Of a DNA stretch of 64,000 nucleotides, positions 48,131 to 59,858 are shown in pieces. Each line of letters begins with the position of its first letter. Position 1 is the first letter of the stretch. Source of the stretch: Capsicum annuum (Eukaryota > Streptophyta > Magnoliopsida > Solanales > Solanaceae); NCBI RefSeq assembly GCF_002878395.1, contig NC_061114.1, positions 169,933,844-169,997,843 of the forward strand, in the 5' to 3' direction. A program made the translations under genes and the position numbers. A model generated the notes under the pieces. That model was not told the DNA's origin and searched no databases. It saw only the letters and a list, made by a program, of their open reading frames with translations.

Positions 48131-49130
48131 TAAGCTCTTCTCATAGGAATCTGACCCCTGAAACTTAACTTTCTTTTAATTCAATCTAGACAAAAGGGAT
48201 GCAACGAATGAAAACCCCACAATAATCCGATGGTAATATCCAGCTAAACCCAAGAAACTACTGATGTCTAATGGAGTGGTAGTTCTAGGCCAGTTTCTCA
48301 CTGTTTTGATCTTTTGAGAATCAACTCTAATGCAATCACCAAAAATAATATGATCGAGAAAAGCTACTGACCTTACCCAAAATTTACACTTACTGAATAG
48401 ACAAGAACATTATCGATAAAGACTATGACAAACATGTATAGGTACCGCTTAAACACTCTATTCATTAGTTCCATGAAGGTTGCTGGGGCATTTGTTTACC
48501 CGAAAGACATGACTAGAAATTCATAATGACCATAATGGGTTCTGAAAGCTGTCTTTGGAATGTCACATTAACTTACTCTAATTTAATTATAGCCGGATCT
48601 AAGGTTTATTTTAGAAAATTTGCTTGCACCTTGGAGTTGGCCAAATAAGTCATCAATCCTAGGAAGAGAATATTTGTTTTTGATTGTGACTTCATTTAAC
48701 TGACGGTAGTTGATGTATATTTAGAGAGTGCCATCTTTCTTATGCATGAATAGGATGGGAGCGCCCCATGGAGAAACACTGGGCCTTATGAAACCTTTAT
48801 CTAAGAGGTCCTTAAGCTGGTCTTTTAACTCTTTAAGCTCGGTTGGAGCCATATTATAAGGAGAAATAGAGATAGGTTGAGTATCAAGAAGAAGGTCAAT
48901 ACCAAATTATATATCTCTATTGGGAGGTACCCCTAGTAAATCTTCGAGAAAGACTTTAAGAAACTCATTGACTACACAGACTGACTGGACTGTTGGAGTC
49001 TTGGTCTTAGTGTCTTTAAATTGAACTAAATGATAAATGCACCCTTTTGATATCAACTTTCTGGCCTTAAAATAGGATGTGAAAAAACTCTTGGGAGACA
49101 CTAAGTTTCCTTCCCACTCAAAGATTGGCT
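48131..49130 (-). pseudogene. Reverse transcriptase of E
   Basis: The entry segment (frame 48907-49140) has FLKVFLEDLLGVPPNRDI. On the minus strand [18 protein letters not shown] and FIDNVLVYS can be followed. The catalytic box is FIDN at 48410-48421, the second Asp lost, and the segment after it joins almost directly to the VSVNFG region, so the AKFSKCEFW stretch is deleted. Not functional. Confidence 0.75.
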
Positions 49131-49480
49131 CATCAGACAACTAAAATTTCACTACTCGAGTGCGACAATCTATAGATGCATAGCAGGAATAAAACCAATC
49201 CCTGCCAAAAATAAGGTCAAAGTCTACCATATCTAACTCTATTAAGTCTGCTAATATGGTCTTATGAAAGACAGTGATAGGACACTTTATATAGACTCGT
49301 TCGACAACAACTGACTCGCCTAAGAAGGGCTTAGAGAGTTTTTCAGGACCTGACCCAAAATTTACTGTAACTAATAGTGTCACATAAGAGAGATTTGACC
49401 TGGATCTAACAACACATAAACATCAAGATGAAAGACACAAGTCATACCATTAACAATATCCGTGAACTCTTATACTCCTG
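49131..49480 (-). pseudogene. Aspartic protease of E
   Basis: Frame 49141-49383: MTLLVTVNFGSGPEKLSKPF in the first part; then the conserved C-terminal block DMVDFDLIFGRDWFYSCYASIDCRTRVVKF (named in part), which retains the Trp that is lost in D. The active-site DSG lies upstream (about 49380-49420, DPGQIS-like) across a frame change. Confidence 0.65.
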
Positions 49481-49696
49481 ATGGGATGGTAAGCCATAAA
49501 ACCAATTCTAGCACTGACCGCCACTGATACTGGATGATGCACCCTGAGGAGGGGCTGGGCAACCTACTAGAGCTAGTGCGCTAGTAGCCTGAGTTTGGGG
49601 ATGAACATCCTGTCTTCCCTATTTAGCATACGGGTACTCTTGGAATTTTGTAACCCAACTTACCACATCCATAACAACCTTTCTGTCCCCACTAAC
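49481..49696 (-). pseudogene. Gag of E, C-terminal part
   Basis: After F, the minus strand continues with a second zinc knuckle CYGCGKLGYK (49640-49675; His changed to Tyr) and a Gln/Ser/Ala tail. The frame 49619-49840 is a shifted frame that runs from F into gag and is not a gene of its own. Confidence 0.6.
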
Positions 49697-52060
49697 TGGG
49701 ATGCCCCAGAAAAATTTTTCGTTAAGATCTCGGATGAAAATATGTTGAATTCCATTCTTTATCATGATTAATAATTTTTCTGTGTGGAATTTATGGATAT
49801 ACGACCCGTCATCGCGTAGAGCATCAAATAAGCTTTCCAACTATTATGGATCATCCAAAATGGACACTAGAGCGATGAGTTATGATCATTTCGATCTAAC
49901 CGTGAATAGTGGTGAACAGTAAATGTGCAGGGAAAAATACTGAGGCCAGGCAAATTTTAGGGTCAACTTCAAATGATCATAAATCCTTGTACATAGTGAT
50001 CTGGGTGAGCTACTATATATCAACAAAAACTTTTGAAAGTCCTCTTTCCAATGAAATTGGTTTCATCCAATTTGGCCATCGGAGCAAAAAGTTATGGTCT
50101 ATCTACTTCAAACTATCAATATAGTCCACCAAAGGATAGATTTGACATTATTTGATTTTTAAGGGTATTTTGGTCATTCCCACTCCAATCCATCCGGGTA
50201 AACCATGGATTTAAGTCCATTAAGAGCATTCAATAGCTCATTTTTCTATAAAATTTCCTAAGGCTCAAACCCCAACCCTACTACTCCAAATTTCATCCTT
50301 CTATATGTCATGATTGAACCGTAGAAATTTCCAATTGATTTGGGATTTGAGTTGATCATGATAAGGGCTTCGAGAAACACCCTTTATTTTTGTGAATAAA
50401 GTTCCGGAGTCGAAAGTTCATATTCATCTTATATTTTTAGGTATGTGGGGCTTTGAACAAGATTATCCTTTCGATCTTGTGCCCGGTATTTTTGTTGAAT
50501 TACATTGACATGAGATTTTACATGTTTTACCATGAATTGAAAATATGGTTTTATATCTTATATTATTGTCCATGAGCTATGAGATTATGTCATCCGATAT
50601 GTGTATGATGTTGAGATGGAATTATGTCCAAAAAGTATTTGATTATGAGAGTATGATGATTTAATTTGTTAAGCCTTGATTTATACTATCATTCCACTAT
50701 TTTCTTATTATGAATTTATAATTGATATTGGAAATTCTATATCCCTACTATGGGTTGATGTCTCAAGTACCTTTAAATAAGAGTTGGATGACAAATTGAG
50801 AAATGTTGATATTGAAGTTGCAATGAGTCTTGGTATTTTCTGGATGGTTTTGATGAGTTAAATTATTGAAAATATCATGTATTGAGTCTTCATATGCTTG
50901 TCCAAATATCGAGTCGGTTATGGTTCAATGCATTGATACCTTGTTGATGTTGAGGAAGGTTAAAATGTCTTGAGCTAAAATGTGTTGAGTTAGGAATCCA
51001 CAAATTGATATGATTTGATAAATGAGAAAGAGATTTGATTTGGTCTTTATGATAGACCCTTGTGATGTTGTGGTGGATTTCCTAACACGTTCTGAGCTTG
51101 TCGGGGAGTAGTACTTAGCACCGAGAGGGAAATTTGGTATTTCTCCAAACCTATGTGCCACCGTAGAGTTGTTTGATGATGATATTATTGGCTAGAGAGC
51201 CCGATTGTGATTATTGCAGTTTTAAGGTCGTACTCCCTGGCAAAGAGTATGATGCTCCCGCCAACGGGGGTTTCAAACGTTGGTATTCCATGTAGCTCAT
51301 GTGGGGTTGTCGGTTATAGGAAACTTTCCTATCCATAAGAGTCATGTTTATTGAAATATCGAGTCACTCCGAGTTTTGATATGGTATGTCAAGTTTCCTA
51401 TGATGATCTATAATGATTTATGAGGTTTTTCTCCTACATTTTCTATCTAAGATGTTATGAGTTGCATGATTCAATGTCACTCAAGCTAGGTGTGTCATTA
51501 TGGTCCGTATGTACGTTTTTACAAAATTTATGATATTATTTATATTTTGCATGCGCCCCCATATACTCAGTACGTATCTTGTGCTGACCCATATATTTCT
51601 CTATGGGATACATTCTTACCATGATGTAGGTTCAGGTACTCAACCGCAGCCACAACAGTGATATCTGAGTGCCGCATCTACGTTCCTTCAGTGGTGAGTC
51701 CTCATGGTTCGAGGACCAAGTTTCTAGTTTTGATGCTGTTGTTTTATGATCCCTTTGGTCTGTTGAGTCAGTTGGGGGTTTGTCCCAATGGCTCATTGAT
51801 TTTCCTGTATAGAGGCTATGTTAGACTAGTGTATTATTGGGTTGATTTGTGTATAGACATTCCATATATGTACAGTCTAATGATATTCTGTGCCATATGC
51901 GATGTGATATGATATGTACTTATATATATATCCTTAGCGTGTATTGTATGTTGTTGTGTTGGAATCCAAGGGTATTGTTTTGGCTTAAAGGGTTAGCTTG
52001 AGGCTACGTGTAGCCTTGGGCATCGTGTGGCATCTTGGGATGATATTTTGGGGCGTTACA
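49697..52060 (+). repeat. Solo LTR F, plus strand, in gag of E
   Basis: 2364 bp, TGGGATGCCCCAG to TTTTGGGGCGTTACA. Flanks ctaac (49692-49696) and cgaac (52061-52065) match at four of five bases. No interior or partner LTR. Landmarks in sense order: ttaggtatgtgggg (50437-50450), leader hairpin AAGATT/GATCTT (50459-50478), dyad cagtacgtatcttgtgctg (51569-51587), ggtgagt with hairpin GTCCTC/GAGGAC (51698-51716), gttgggggtttgtccca (51771-51787). It is the youngest layer of the stack. Confidence 0.8.
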
Positions 52061-52065
52061 CGAAC

Positions 52066-53041
52066 ATTCATCAAGATGAATTTTACCACACTTAGAACAT
52101 GTTACATAATTGGGCCTTCCACCCATATTATTCTAAGATCTGGACATAGAAGTTTTACCCTATTGTTCTTTCCTAGTTTTGGGTACGGGAGCACTGGCTG
52201 AAGATGGTGCTAGCATAGAGGAGATACCTTAAAATTGTGAATGATTTGCCCTTTCAAACTTTGATTGACCAAAGTAAAACTGCTCGGTCCTAGCCTTCTT
52301 ATTTACCCTCTTTTTCCCCTTCAACTTATTTGTCTCAATCTTTTGAGCATGAATCATTAGCCTAGCAAGATCCATGTCCCCAATAAGCTTGGTAGTCCTA
52401 CACTACTTGACTACCAATCCAGACACTCTAGTAACAAACTTACTTATCCTAGATCTATAGTCAGCTATCAAATCTGGAGCATACTTAGACAACTGGTTGA
52501 ACTTAAGAAAGTACTCCTTCACTATTAACGAGCCTTGCCTCAGGTTCATGAACTCCTCTATCTTAGTTTCCCTTATTTCATGCAGAAAGAACCTGTCTAG
52601 AAATGTATCCTAAAATACCTGCCAACTAATGAGAGCTGTGTTCTTACCTCTACTATTCTTCTACATCACCACCCAATCACAAGCAACATCCTTAAGCTTG
52701 TAGGGTCATAATTCTATACTCTCCTCCTCTGTAACATAGACAATTTGGGGGATCTTTTTCACCTCATCAAGATAGAGCTGTAGGTCCTCACCTACTTTTG
52801 ACCCAAAGAATTCAGGTGGATTCATTATCATGAAATCACAAACTCTGTATATAGCTAAATCATCATTCTACTGAAGTGGGACTGCAGCCTGATGGTTTCC
52901 TTGAACATTGGCACTCACAGCTCAGGCCAATACCTAAAAAGAAGCTCAAAATTAAGCATGGGATACATTCTTATTCAGGGGGCCAGTGGGCTGGGGTTAC
53001 TGGTTATTATTTCTGCATGTACTCACTCGGTGAGGATGCAT
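52066..53041 (-). pseudogene. Gag of E, N-terminal and core part
   Basis: The ATG complementary to 53039-53041 begins MHPHRVSTCRNNNQ and meets a stop. Further along, the family words VKEYFLKFNQLSKYAPDL-like and MDLARLMIHAQK-like are readable on the minus strand near 52340-52570 in broken frames. The first zinc knuckle CSKCGKIHLDEC is intact at 52062-52100, directly at the F insertion. Confidence 0.65.
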
Positions 53042-53231
53042 ATTCTTTCACGTAAGAGCATGAGTTAAAAGTAGATAGAGATAATTGAAAGCACGATAGA
53101 GCTTGAAGGAAAAAGATATTTTCCTAAAATGTCCTGTATTCTCTTGCTCATAAATGTGCCGCGCTTCACATCCATGATCAAGACTCTACGAACGTGGCTT
53201 GTCTGACTTCCGAGGACTTTTTAAATATTAG

Positions 53232-53243
53232 GCTTTGATACCA
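53232..53243 (-). other. Primer-binding site of element E
   Basis: Minus strand TGGTATCAAAGC, one base from the initiator tRNA-Met complement. Confidence 0.8.
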
Positions 53244-53247
53244 AGTT

Positions 53248-55995
53248 TGTAATCCCCCCAAAACATATCCCGAGATATCACATGGTGCCCAGGACTGCGA
53301 GTAGCCCCAAGCTAACCCTTTGAGCCTTCTATAAATTTTAAAACTCAAAATGAAAGTAACTTAGGCATGTGAATCTACTGAAATACTAAAATACTGCATT
53401 TACCTTAAGTAATCCGAGTTTTGATAAATATAAAGTCTAAAAGTGCTTAACTTTAAAGTTTGGACAACCAATACTAGAAATAAAAAATATTACTAATAGT
53501 CTAACAAATGTCTACTTCTAATAACTAGAGAGCTGCTGGGACAGACCCCCAGTTAGCCCGAACTGAACTTAAAATAACTAATCAAATACAACGAAAGAAA
53601 AAAATCTAAATAAATACGTCCTCAAACAAAGAGGACTCACCAACTGTCAAGATGTATATAGAGATATCCACGGTCAATTACACTACTGGAACTGAGCACC
53701 TGAACCTACATTATTAAATAATGTAGCACATAGACATATATGTGGATCAGTACTTTTTGAATGTACTAAGCATGTGGGGGTGAATGCATAAGTAAAACTA
53801 TAGCTATAATGATTCAAATAAAATTTCAAAACAGCATGCTAGTGTGAGTGACTCATCTTGGCTTGAATAATAAAAATTGACAAATCATGAGTCATGAGTA
53901 ATAAGGAGTTAAGAAAATACTTGTGAGCCACCACACCTAGTTCTAATAAACTGTACTCTTGTCCAGTTCTTCAAATAGTGCAATCTAAGTGAAAAAGGCT
54001 CCCTTTTATCAATCTTAAAACTTAAAGCTGAAATCTAATAACTGTAATCTTAAGTAAAATAATGTCTGAGTACATTTGTAAGCCTTTACATTTAGTTTTC
54101 TCAAAACTATTCTGACATTTGGATTTAATTCTTAGGGACTTTGGGAGGTTCTTCTAACTGACATAAACCATGTGAGCCGTCAAGGAGTCCAACGTCTCAT
54201 TCCACTAAGGGAAAAACCTCACATTGGGGAGAGGTGTCATACTCTTACCAAGGAGTATAACCTTCTCTTAGTGATCAATGTCTTAGACCACTATGGGAAC
54301 TTAATCATAATCATATGGTGGCACGAAGTTTTGGAGCATGCGACCTTGGAAACATACCCAAATCGGTGCTAAAAACTACTCCCATTATTTTGCTCAGAAC
54401 TTTAGGAAATCCACCTTAAAATAGCACAAGTATTTTTAATGAAAACTGATTATGGATCTCTTTACTTTAAATCATAAACAGTCGGAATAATGTGGATTTC
54501 ATAATCTTAGCATGGGATCATAAGATCCATCTTTGCTTTTAAAGAACTATTCAAAACTTGTCAATAGAACTTGAGATCATAATCTCCTTATAAACTCATC
54601 AATTGTACTTGGGGCTCCAAATAGCAAACTTTAATGCATCAATAAACATATTTAAACTTCATTCTCAATAATCATCTTAAAAGCTTTCAACAATCTCAAA
54701 TTAAGATAGTGGAATGTAACTCATAATATGAATCTCATGATTTCAAACATGGATATATGTAAATCCCTTGCAATTGAAGCCTTAAATAACATGAGAATTC
54801 CATAAATTAAAAATAATAAGAATTGGGTATGAACCCTAACTTCAATTTATGAAAAACTTTAACTTAAAATAAAGCTTTGGGTGCAAGGGTGGAAGAAAAC
54901 CCTTGTTCATAACCCCACATACCTTATTTGACTTGATTCGATAAAACAAGTTGACTTTGGAAGCCTCGAGAATGTTCTTGGAGGCGTTTCTTGATGTTCT
55001 TGGCTTAAGAACCTTAAGTTCTTGATTATCTTGAAGAGAACGTAATGAGATCTTGAAGCTCTTGGGAGATGACCTAAAAAAAAAAACCCTAAACTTCTTT
55101 CTTGAGGATGAAGAGGATTAAGGTTTGTTTAAAACTGGTTTATGATGGCCATATACATTTTTTTGATAATTTAAGTTGTGGGAGGTGAGGGAAAAGACCA
55201 AAATGCCCTTACAAAACCAATCACAATTGCTGAGATTTTTAAGTTGACATCTTGGGTTGATAAGTCATCTCTTAGGTGACGGCTTATCACCTCAAGTCGT
55301 CACTTTTGATGATTTTTGGGCCCTTGCTGGTCATGGATGCCTACTTGGTCTGATAAGTCGTCACTTAGGTGACAACTTATCACCTCAAGTCGTCACTTAG
55401 GTGACGACTTATCACCTCAAGTCATCACTTGGAAGCCAAATTAGTGAGTTTCTAGTTGGCCTGATGACTAGGACTGATAGGTTGTCACTTAGGTGATGTA
55501 TTATCTGCTCAGGTCGTCACTTAGGATCTTAGTTTGATGGGTTTCTAGTTTGGGATGAAGACTTGGCAGATAAGTCGTCACTTAGTTGACGGCCTATCAA
55601 CTCGGGTCATCACTTAGTTGATAGGCGGACATGCTGAAGTAAAATGAGTATAGCTTTTTATTTCGATATCGTATTAAGGTGAAAGCAAATGAGTTGGAAA
55701 GAATATCCAAAGATATTTTATCTGATATAAGGTAGGACACATAACTCATTAGGTACAAGGGATAATGGTCATTTAAAGTTGACCCAAGATTAAATTTTTA
55801 CTAAAACTTAATCAATAAAAATGTTCTCAACTCGTCTTTGGGTTAGAAGATTTTTATGACCTCAACTAATATCAAAGGACATTTCTGCACTATATAACTA
55901 ATCATCACCTATATATAAACATTAAATCATTGGGTTTCGATCTGTATGCTTGATAGCAACAGTTTGAATTTTAATAGAAAATATGGGGTGTTACA
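53248..55995 (-). repeat. 5' LTR of element E
   Basis: Collinear with 43343-46040. Leader hairpin 54885-54904 has the same stem and loop as the other copy. The gtcctc..gaggac hairpin (53619-53636) has a changed loop. Ends ggggtgttaca. The open frames here (for example 54172-54372) also occur shifted in the other LTR and have no known product. Confidence 0.85.
55246..55625. repeat. TGACG/CGTCA inverted-repeat array, E 5' LTR
   Basis: Same array as in the 3' LTR with a different number and order of units. The best unit is a perfect 10-bp inverted repeat with a 4-base loop, AAGTCGTCAC-ttag-GTGACGACTT (55387-55410). Confidence 0.75.
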
Positions 55996-56000
55996 GTGGG

Positions 56001-57897
56001 ACTAGTCCCCAACTAACTCCGGCTAACTACTGAATTGAAACACTGAAACAAACATAAATGGTCCTCAAAATATAAGGACTCACCACTTCTACTACTGCTG
56101 ATGCGATGGGAGGTCTAGGTGCAGTTGGGAACCTGAGCATCCGAACCTATGATATGATACATCATAGCGCAAAAAATGAGTTTGAGGTCAGTACTTTGAA
56201 TGTACTAGTATGCTAGATTGGGCTAGGCTGGTATTCATGGGCTCATGTACATGAATAATAACAGACTCAATGAATACCATAAGATAACTGATACATGGTA
56301 TGCATGAAAGCTGTAAAATTTGAGGATGCATAACCAAGCATATAACATGATATTGGAATAGTTTGTAAATGGAAATACTGAAATATTGATACTGAACAAC
56401 TAATAATTGTATGCCATTGTCAAGCAAGACTAAAACTAAACTATGAACTGAATACTGAGACATGTGGGAGCTATAATCTAATCGATATGCCCCAATATGA
56501 GCTAATTGGGTCTAACCTGTGACCCTAGTTGGAAGAGTGTCAGTACTGTCCCATGGGTACTAATACTAGCTGTGTGGATCCAGTGAAGTGAAGTCCCAAA
56601 AGACTAAGAGTGACCTTCTATTGGCAGGTGCTCTAGTGAGATATATGTAAACCCTCAACAGGCAGGTTAATATCTCAACCTATGCTGACTACGTAGTTTA
56701 GGAATGCAGGGACTGCTACTAAAGGTCACATCCTCAACTGGAATGTGAGCCCCTATCCCTGGGTTCGTTCGACGATAAATCCTACTCCTAACTGAATTGA
56801 CTCTAATTATTGAACTAATCTGAGCATACTAACATGATATTCTGACTGAATTAATAATACTCTAATACATCTGAAACTATTCTAAAAATATTGAAACTAA
56901 GTAAACAACTAAGTTTTCAGTATTCATAATCCCCAGGACTCAATAGCAATATCAATAAGAATATATGAGAGCATTTGAAACCATAATAAGTAAGCATTAT
57001 CCCCAAATCATTAGTTAGGCATTTCACTAAAAACTTGAGGGTCATGAGTTAAAGCATGGAGTTAGTTTAAAACATATGATAGTAACATAATTTAAATAAA
57101 ATAATCATGGGTTATGGATTTAACATGCAATTTTCATCCTTCAAACATGTCAAGAGCTAATTCCAATGAAAACACATGTAAACATGGTATAAAAATTCAA
57201 ATTCATGGAAGTTCATGGATATAATTCATATTAAGATGTAAAGATCATGATTTTAAACTTTAAAGCGGATTCTTGGACTCCATTGAAAAAAGGACCCATG
57301 AATGAACATCTGACATACCTTAGTTGAAGAATTCATGAGAGTCTTGGTGAATTTCTTAAAGATTGATCTTAAATGTTGAAGGACCTAGGGTTTTGTACTT
57401 GAGAGAGTTTGTGAAAATATTAGTGATTTTGCCTTTTTAGGGCCTTAATCTCGTGTTATGGCTGAGATAAAGTAAGGAAAAAAGACTAAAATACCCTCCT
57501 AGATTAGTTAAGCTTAACGTGGCCAGTCATGCAATAAGCGACACATTTCATCTCTCAGACAACGGTTTAGGCGATGCTTCACGTTGCACCCCTCCAACGT
57601 GATAAGTGGTGCGCCTCAAGCCATATTGCGCTAACTCACTGGCTTGAATATCCAAACAAGCATTAGACCTCATCCAAAAAATTTGAAACTTACTCGAGAT
57701 ACACTATCTACCACCTTTATCATGAATCAACTTACAAATCAATGTTCGAAGGATGGAAAGGTCGGAATTAAAATCATCAAAGTGTAAGGGCTTTGGAAAT
57801 GACTAAGTCTTTACACTTGGTGAAATTTTATAAGTTTTGGACCCCTTTAGAATACAAGAGTGAGAAGAAATGAGTTAGGATCTTATGGGGTCTTACA
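56001..57897 (-). repeat. 5' LTR of D, right part
   Basis: Resumes after gtggg with actagtccccaac and is collinear with 36113-38015. Dyad cagtactttgaatgtact at 56189-56206. The leader hairpin near 57275-57295 has lost its left arm. The U3 patch at 57530-57640 has gcgacac and gcgatgc words. Ends ggggtcttaca. Confidence 0.8.
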
Positions 57898-57902
57898 CAC
57901 AC

Positions 57903-58304
57903 AAACAATAATCCTTCAAGGTTTGCAACAGACAATGAGGTGATCTACGTGATGCGCCTCAATCTTAGGATAGACAAAGATATCATTAATAAATATAATA
58001 ACAAACATATCCAAGAATGGATGAAAGACCCTATTCATCGAATCCATAAATATCACTGGGGCATTCGTCAACCCAAAAGATATGACAAGAAACTTATAGT
58101 GACCATACCGGGTTCTAAAGGCAGTCTTAGGGATATCTGCATCCCTAATCTTAAAATGATAACCTGATCTAAGATCAATCTTAAAGAAACACTTTGCACC
58201 TTAAAGTTGATCAAACAAATTGTCGATCCTAAGAAGAGGATACTTATGCTTTAGGGTCACTTAGTTTAATTGATGATAATCAATGATCATACAAAGAGAA
58301 CCAT
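57903..58304 (-). pseudogene. Reverse transcriptase of C, N-terminal and active-site part
   Basis: On the minus strand: IIDYHQLN near 58262-58290, LFDQL near 58200, the palm, then [10 protein letters not shown] (57960-57990), where the first Asp of FIDD is Asn, and LLQTLKDY ending at the D insertion. The piece is bounded by M on the upstream side and D on the downstream side. The plus-strand frame 57940-58167 is a shadow. Confidence 0.75.
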
Positions 58305-59843
58305 TGATAACGGTAAACTTACACATCAATTTAAGGGTAAGGCGGTATTTGTCAATATATTTACCTAACTTTGGATTCGGGTTCGAGTCTACAAGGAACA
58401 ATGTGAGTGCCAATCAAGTTAATTCAAAATAATTGATACAAGTTAAATTCAAACCAATAGTACAAAAAGATAAAAATGAGGAAGATAGGAGTCTACACTA
58501 ATGTTTCTTTTTTGCTTTTTTTCTAGTATAAATTCAGGGCTATGAATAATTAGAGTTATCAAAAAATTAAGCATGGATCTTGGGATTCTGTATTACTTAG
58601 GGAAGTGACATGTGGATGCTATCATTAACTTCAATATTAGTAGATCCAGTGAGGGTTGGTTCAGTTATAGGTTTTGATGCTAGTCTTTCAACAAAACACC
58701 AAACTTTCACCCATTGATTCTTTTGAATACCTATTAGGTGTGTTAAACAATTGGTAACCAAACCCCAATCTAGGCATCCCTATTTCTAGGATGATCCCTA
58801 AGGTGTAGTTAACTTCACAACCACCCTTATGTCTAAGATAGTAATTGATTAGAAAAATACACACATAATTGTCTACCATTGCTTTGGTTTCCAAATTCCT
58901 CTTTCAAGGATGACTTGGATTCTTAAAGTTCACACCAATACCCTTCTTTCAAAGATGGCCATGAGTTTTTTAGAGCTTGGAGTTTTCACCCATCAAACCT
59001 ATGAGGTTATTTAGGGTTTTCACCCACAAATCCCAACCAAGTTAGCATAGCAATGGTAAAAACCATCAATATGAACTACTAAATAGAGGCTAATAATAAC
59101 AAATCACACACACTTAAATCCTTATTCACACATAACCCCAAGATGGAGATCTAGCTATACATAAGATAAATAAGCAAAGATATACCCATAATCTCCATTT
59201 AAATAATTTATTTAAACTTAAGTGAATGTTACTTCAAACTTTATACTCCCACGAATCTCCAATAGAAGTGAATTATTCCTCCACCTTGAAGGTCTCCAAT
59301 GTATTCTTTACCCAAAAATTATACAATATTTTCTTTTCCAAGAATGAAGGCTATGAACTCGAGAACCAAAAAATCCTATTGGGGAAGATGGAATTATGAA
59401 TGTCAATCCTTTAGATTCTTAGGGTTTGAGTCCTCTTTTGTAAATTTTGTGATCAACTTTGTGCATTTCAAGATTTTTCCTTGGGATACATTCTTCCGCT
59501 AGATCGCGATAGCACGGGTCTGGCCTGGACTGCGGCTATGTGACAACAATTATCTTCCGCGACGGCGGTTTCTTGACTTCTGCTTGACTGCCACAGCCAC
59601 TATTAATAGACCGCGACCACGGTAAATGAGGGTCAGTTCCTGCGCGAAGTCTTCAACAGCACTTTCTTGCTCCCTTTTGATCCTTTTAAGCTCCAATCCA
59701 CACCTTTTGATCATGTTAACTCTATACTGACAAAGTGTGGATATTAGTGCATTTAGTCACAATTTTGACTATTTGATTCATTCAAAATAAGGTAATGTGC
59801 ATGAATGATGAGTACGAATGAGTGGTAAAATCACCACTCATCA
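58305..59843 (-). repeat. 3' LTR of element M
   Basis: 1539 bp, non-coding. The GC-rich patch at 59500-59640 holds ccgcgac, cgcgacca and related words in both orientations, in contrast to the AT-rich surroundings, and probably belongs to U3. Frames 58688-58894 and 59299-59502 have no recognisable product. Confidence 0.7.
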
Positions 59844-59858
59844 ACAACCCCAACTTAA
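59844..59858 (-). other. Polypurine tract of element M
   Basis: Minus strand TTAAGTTGGGGTTGT abuts TGATGAG of the LTR. Confidence 0.7.

Larger units (their letters stand above)
43343..55995 (-). mobile_element. Tekay chromovirus E, with solo LTR F in its gag
   Basis: LTRs 43343-46040 and 53248-55995, about 2.7 kb each. Target duplication atggg (43338-43342) and gtggg (55996-56000). The other LTR of D reads gatgggacaagtcccc at this point, which confirms the join. PPT at 46041, primer site at 53232-53243, and the full gag-pol order on the minus strand. Its U3 carries a large array of inverted repeats. Confidence 0.85.
35811..57897 (-). mobile_element. Autonomous-type Tekay chromovirus D, with E in its 5' LTR
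   Basis: LTRs 35811-38015 and 43079-43342 plus 56001-57897. PPT at 38016. Primer-binding site at 43063-43074. The interior (38016-43078) holds the full gag-protease-RT-RNase H-integrase-chromodomain order on the minus strand. The flanking 5-mers catat (35806-35810) and cacac (57898-57902) differ by two transitions. The RT gene of C would need catac there, so each copy has changed once. D is the most complete pol in the window and the closest relative of the gag of A and B, so a lineage like it could have supplied proteins to them. Confidence 0.85.

Noticed and set aside
57940..58167. Plus-strand 75-codon frame
   Set aside because: It is the complement of the RT palm of C, which is clearly coding on the minus strand.
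59500..59640. CpG island of a host gene
   Set aside because: The patch is inside the LTR of M, short, and matched by similar patches in other LTRs. No exon or splice structure follows.
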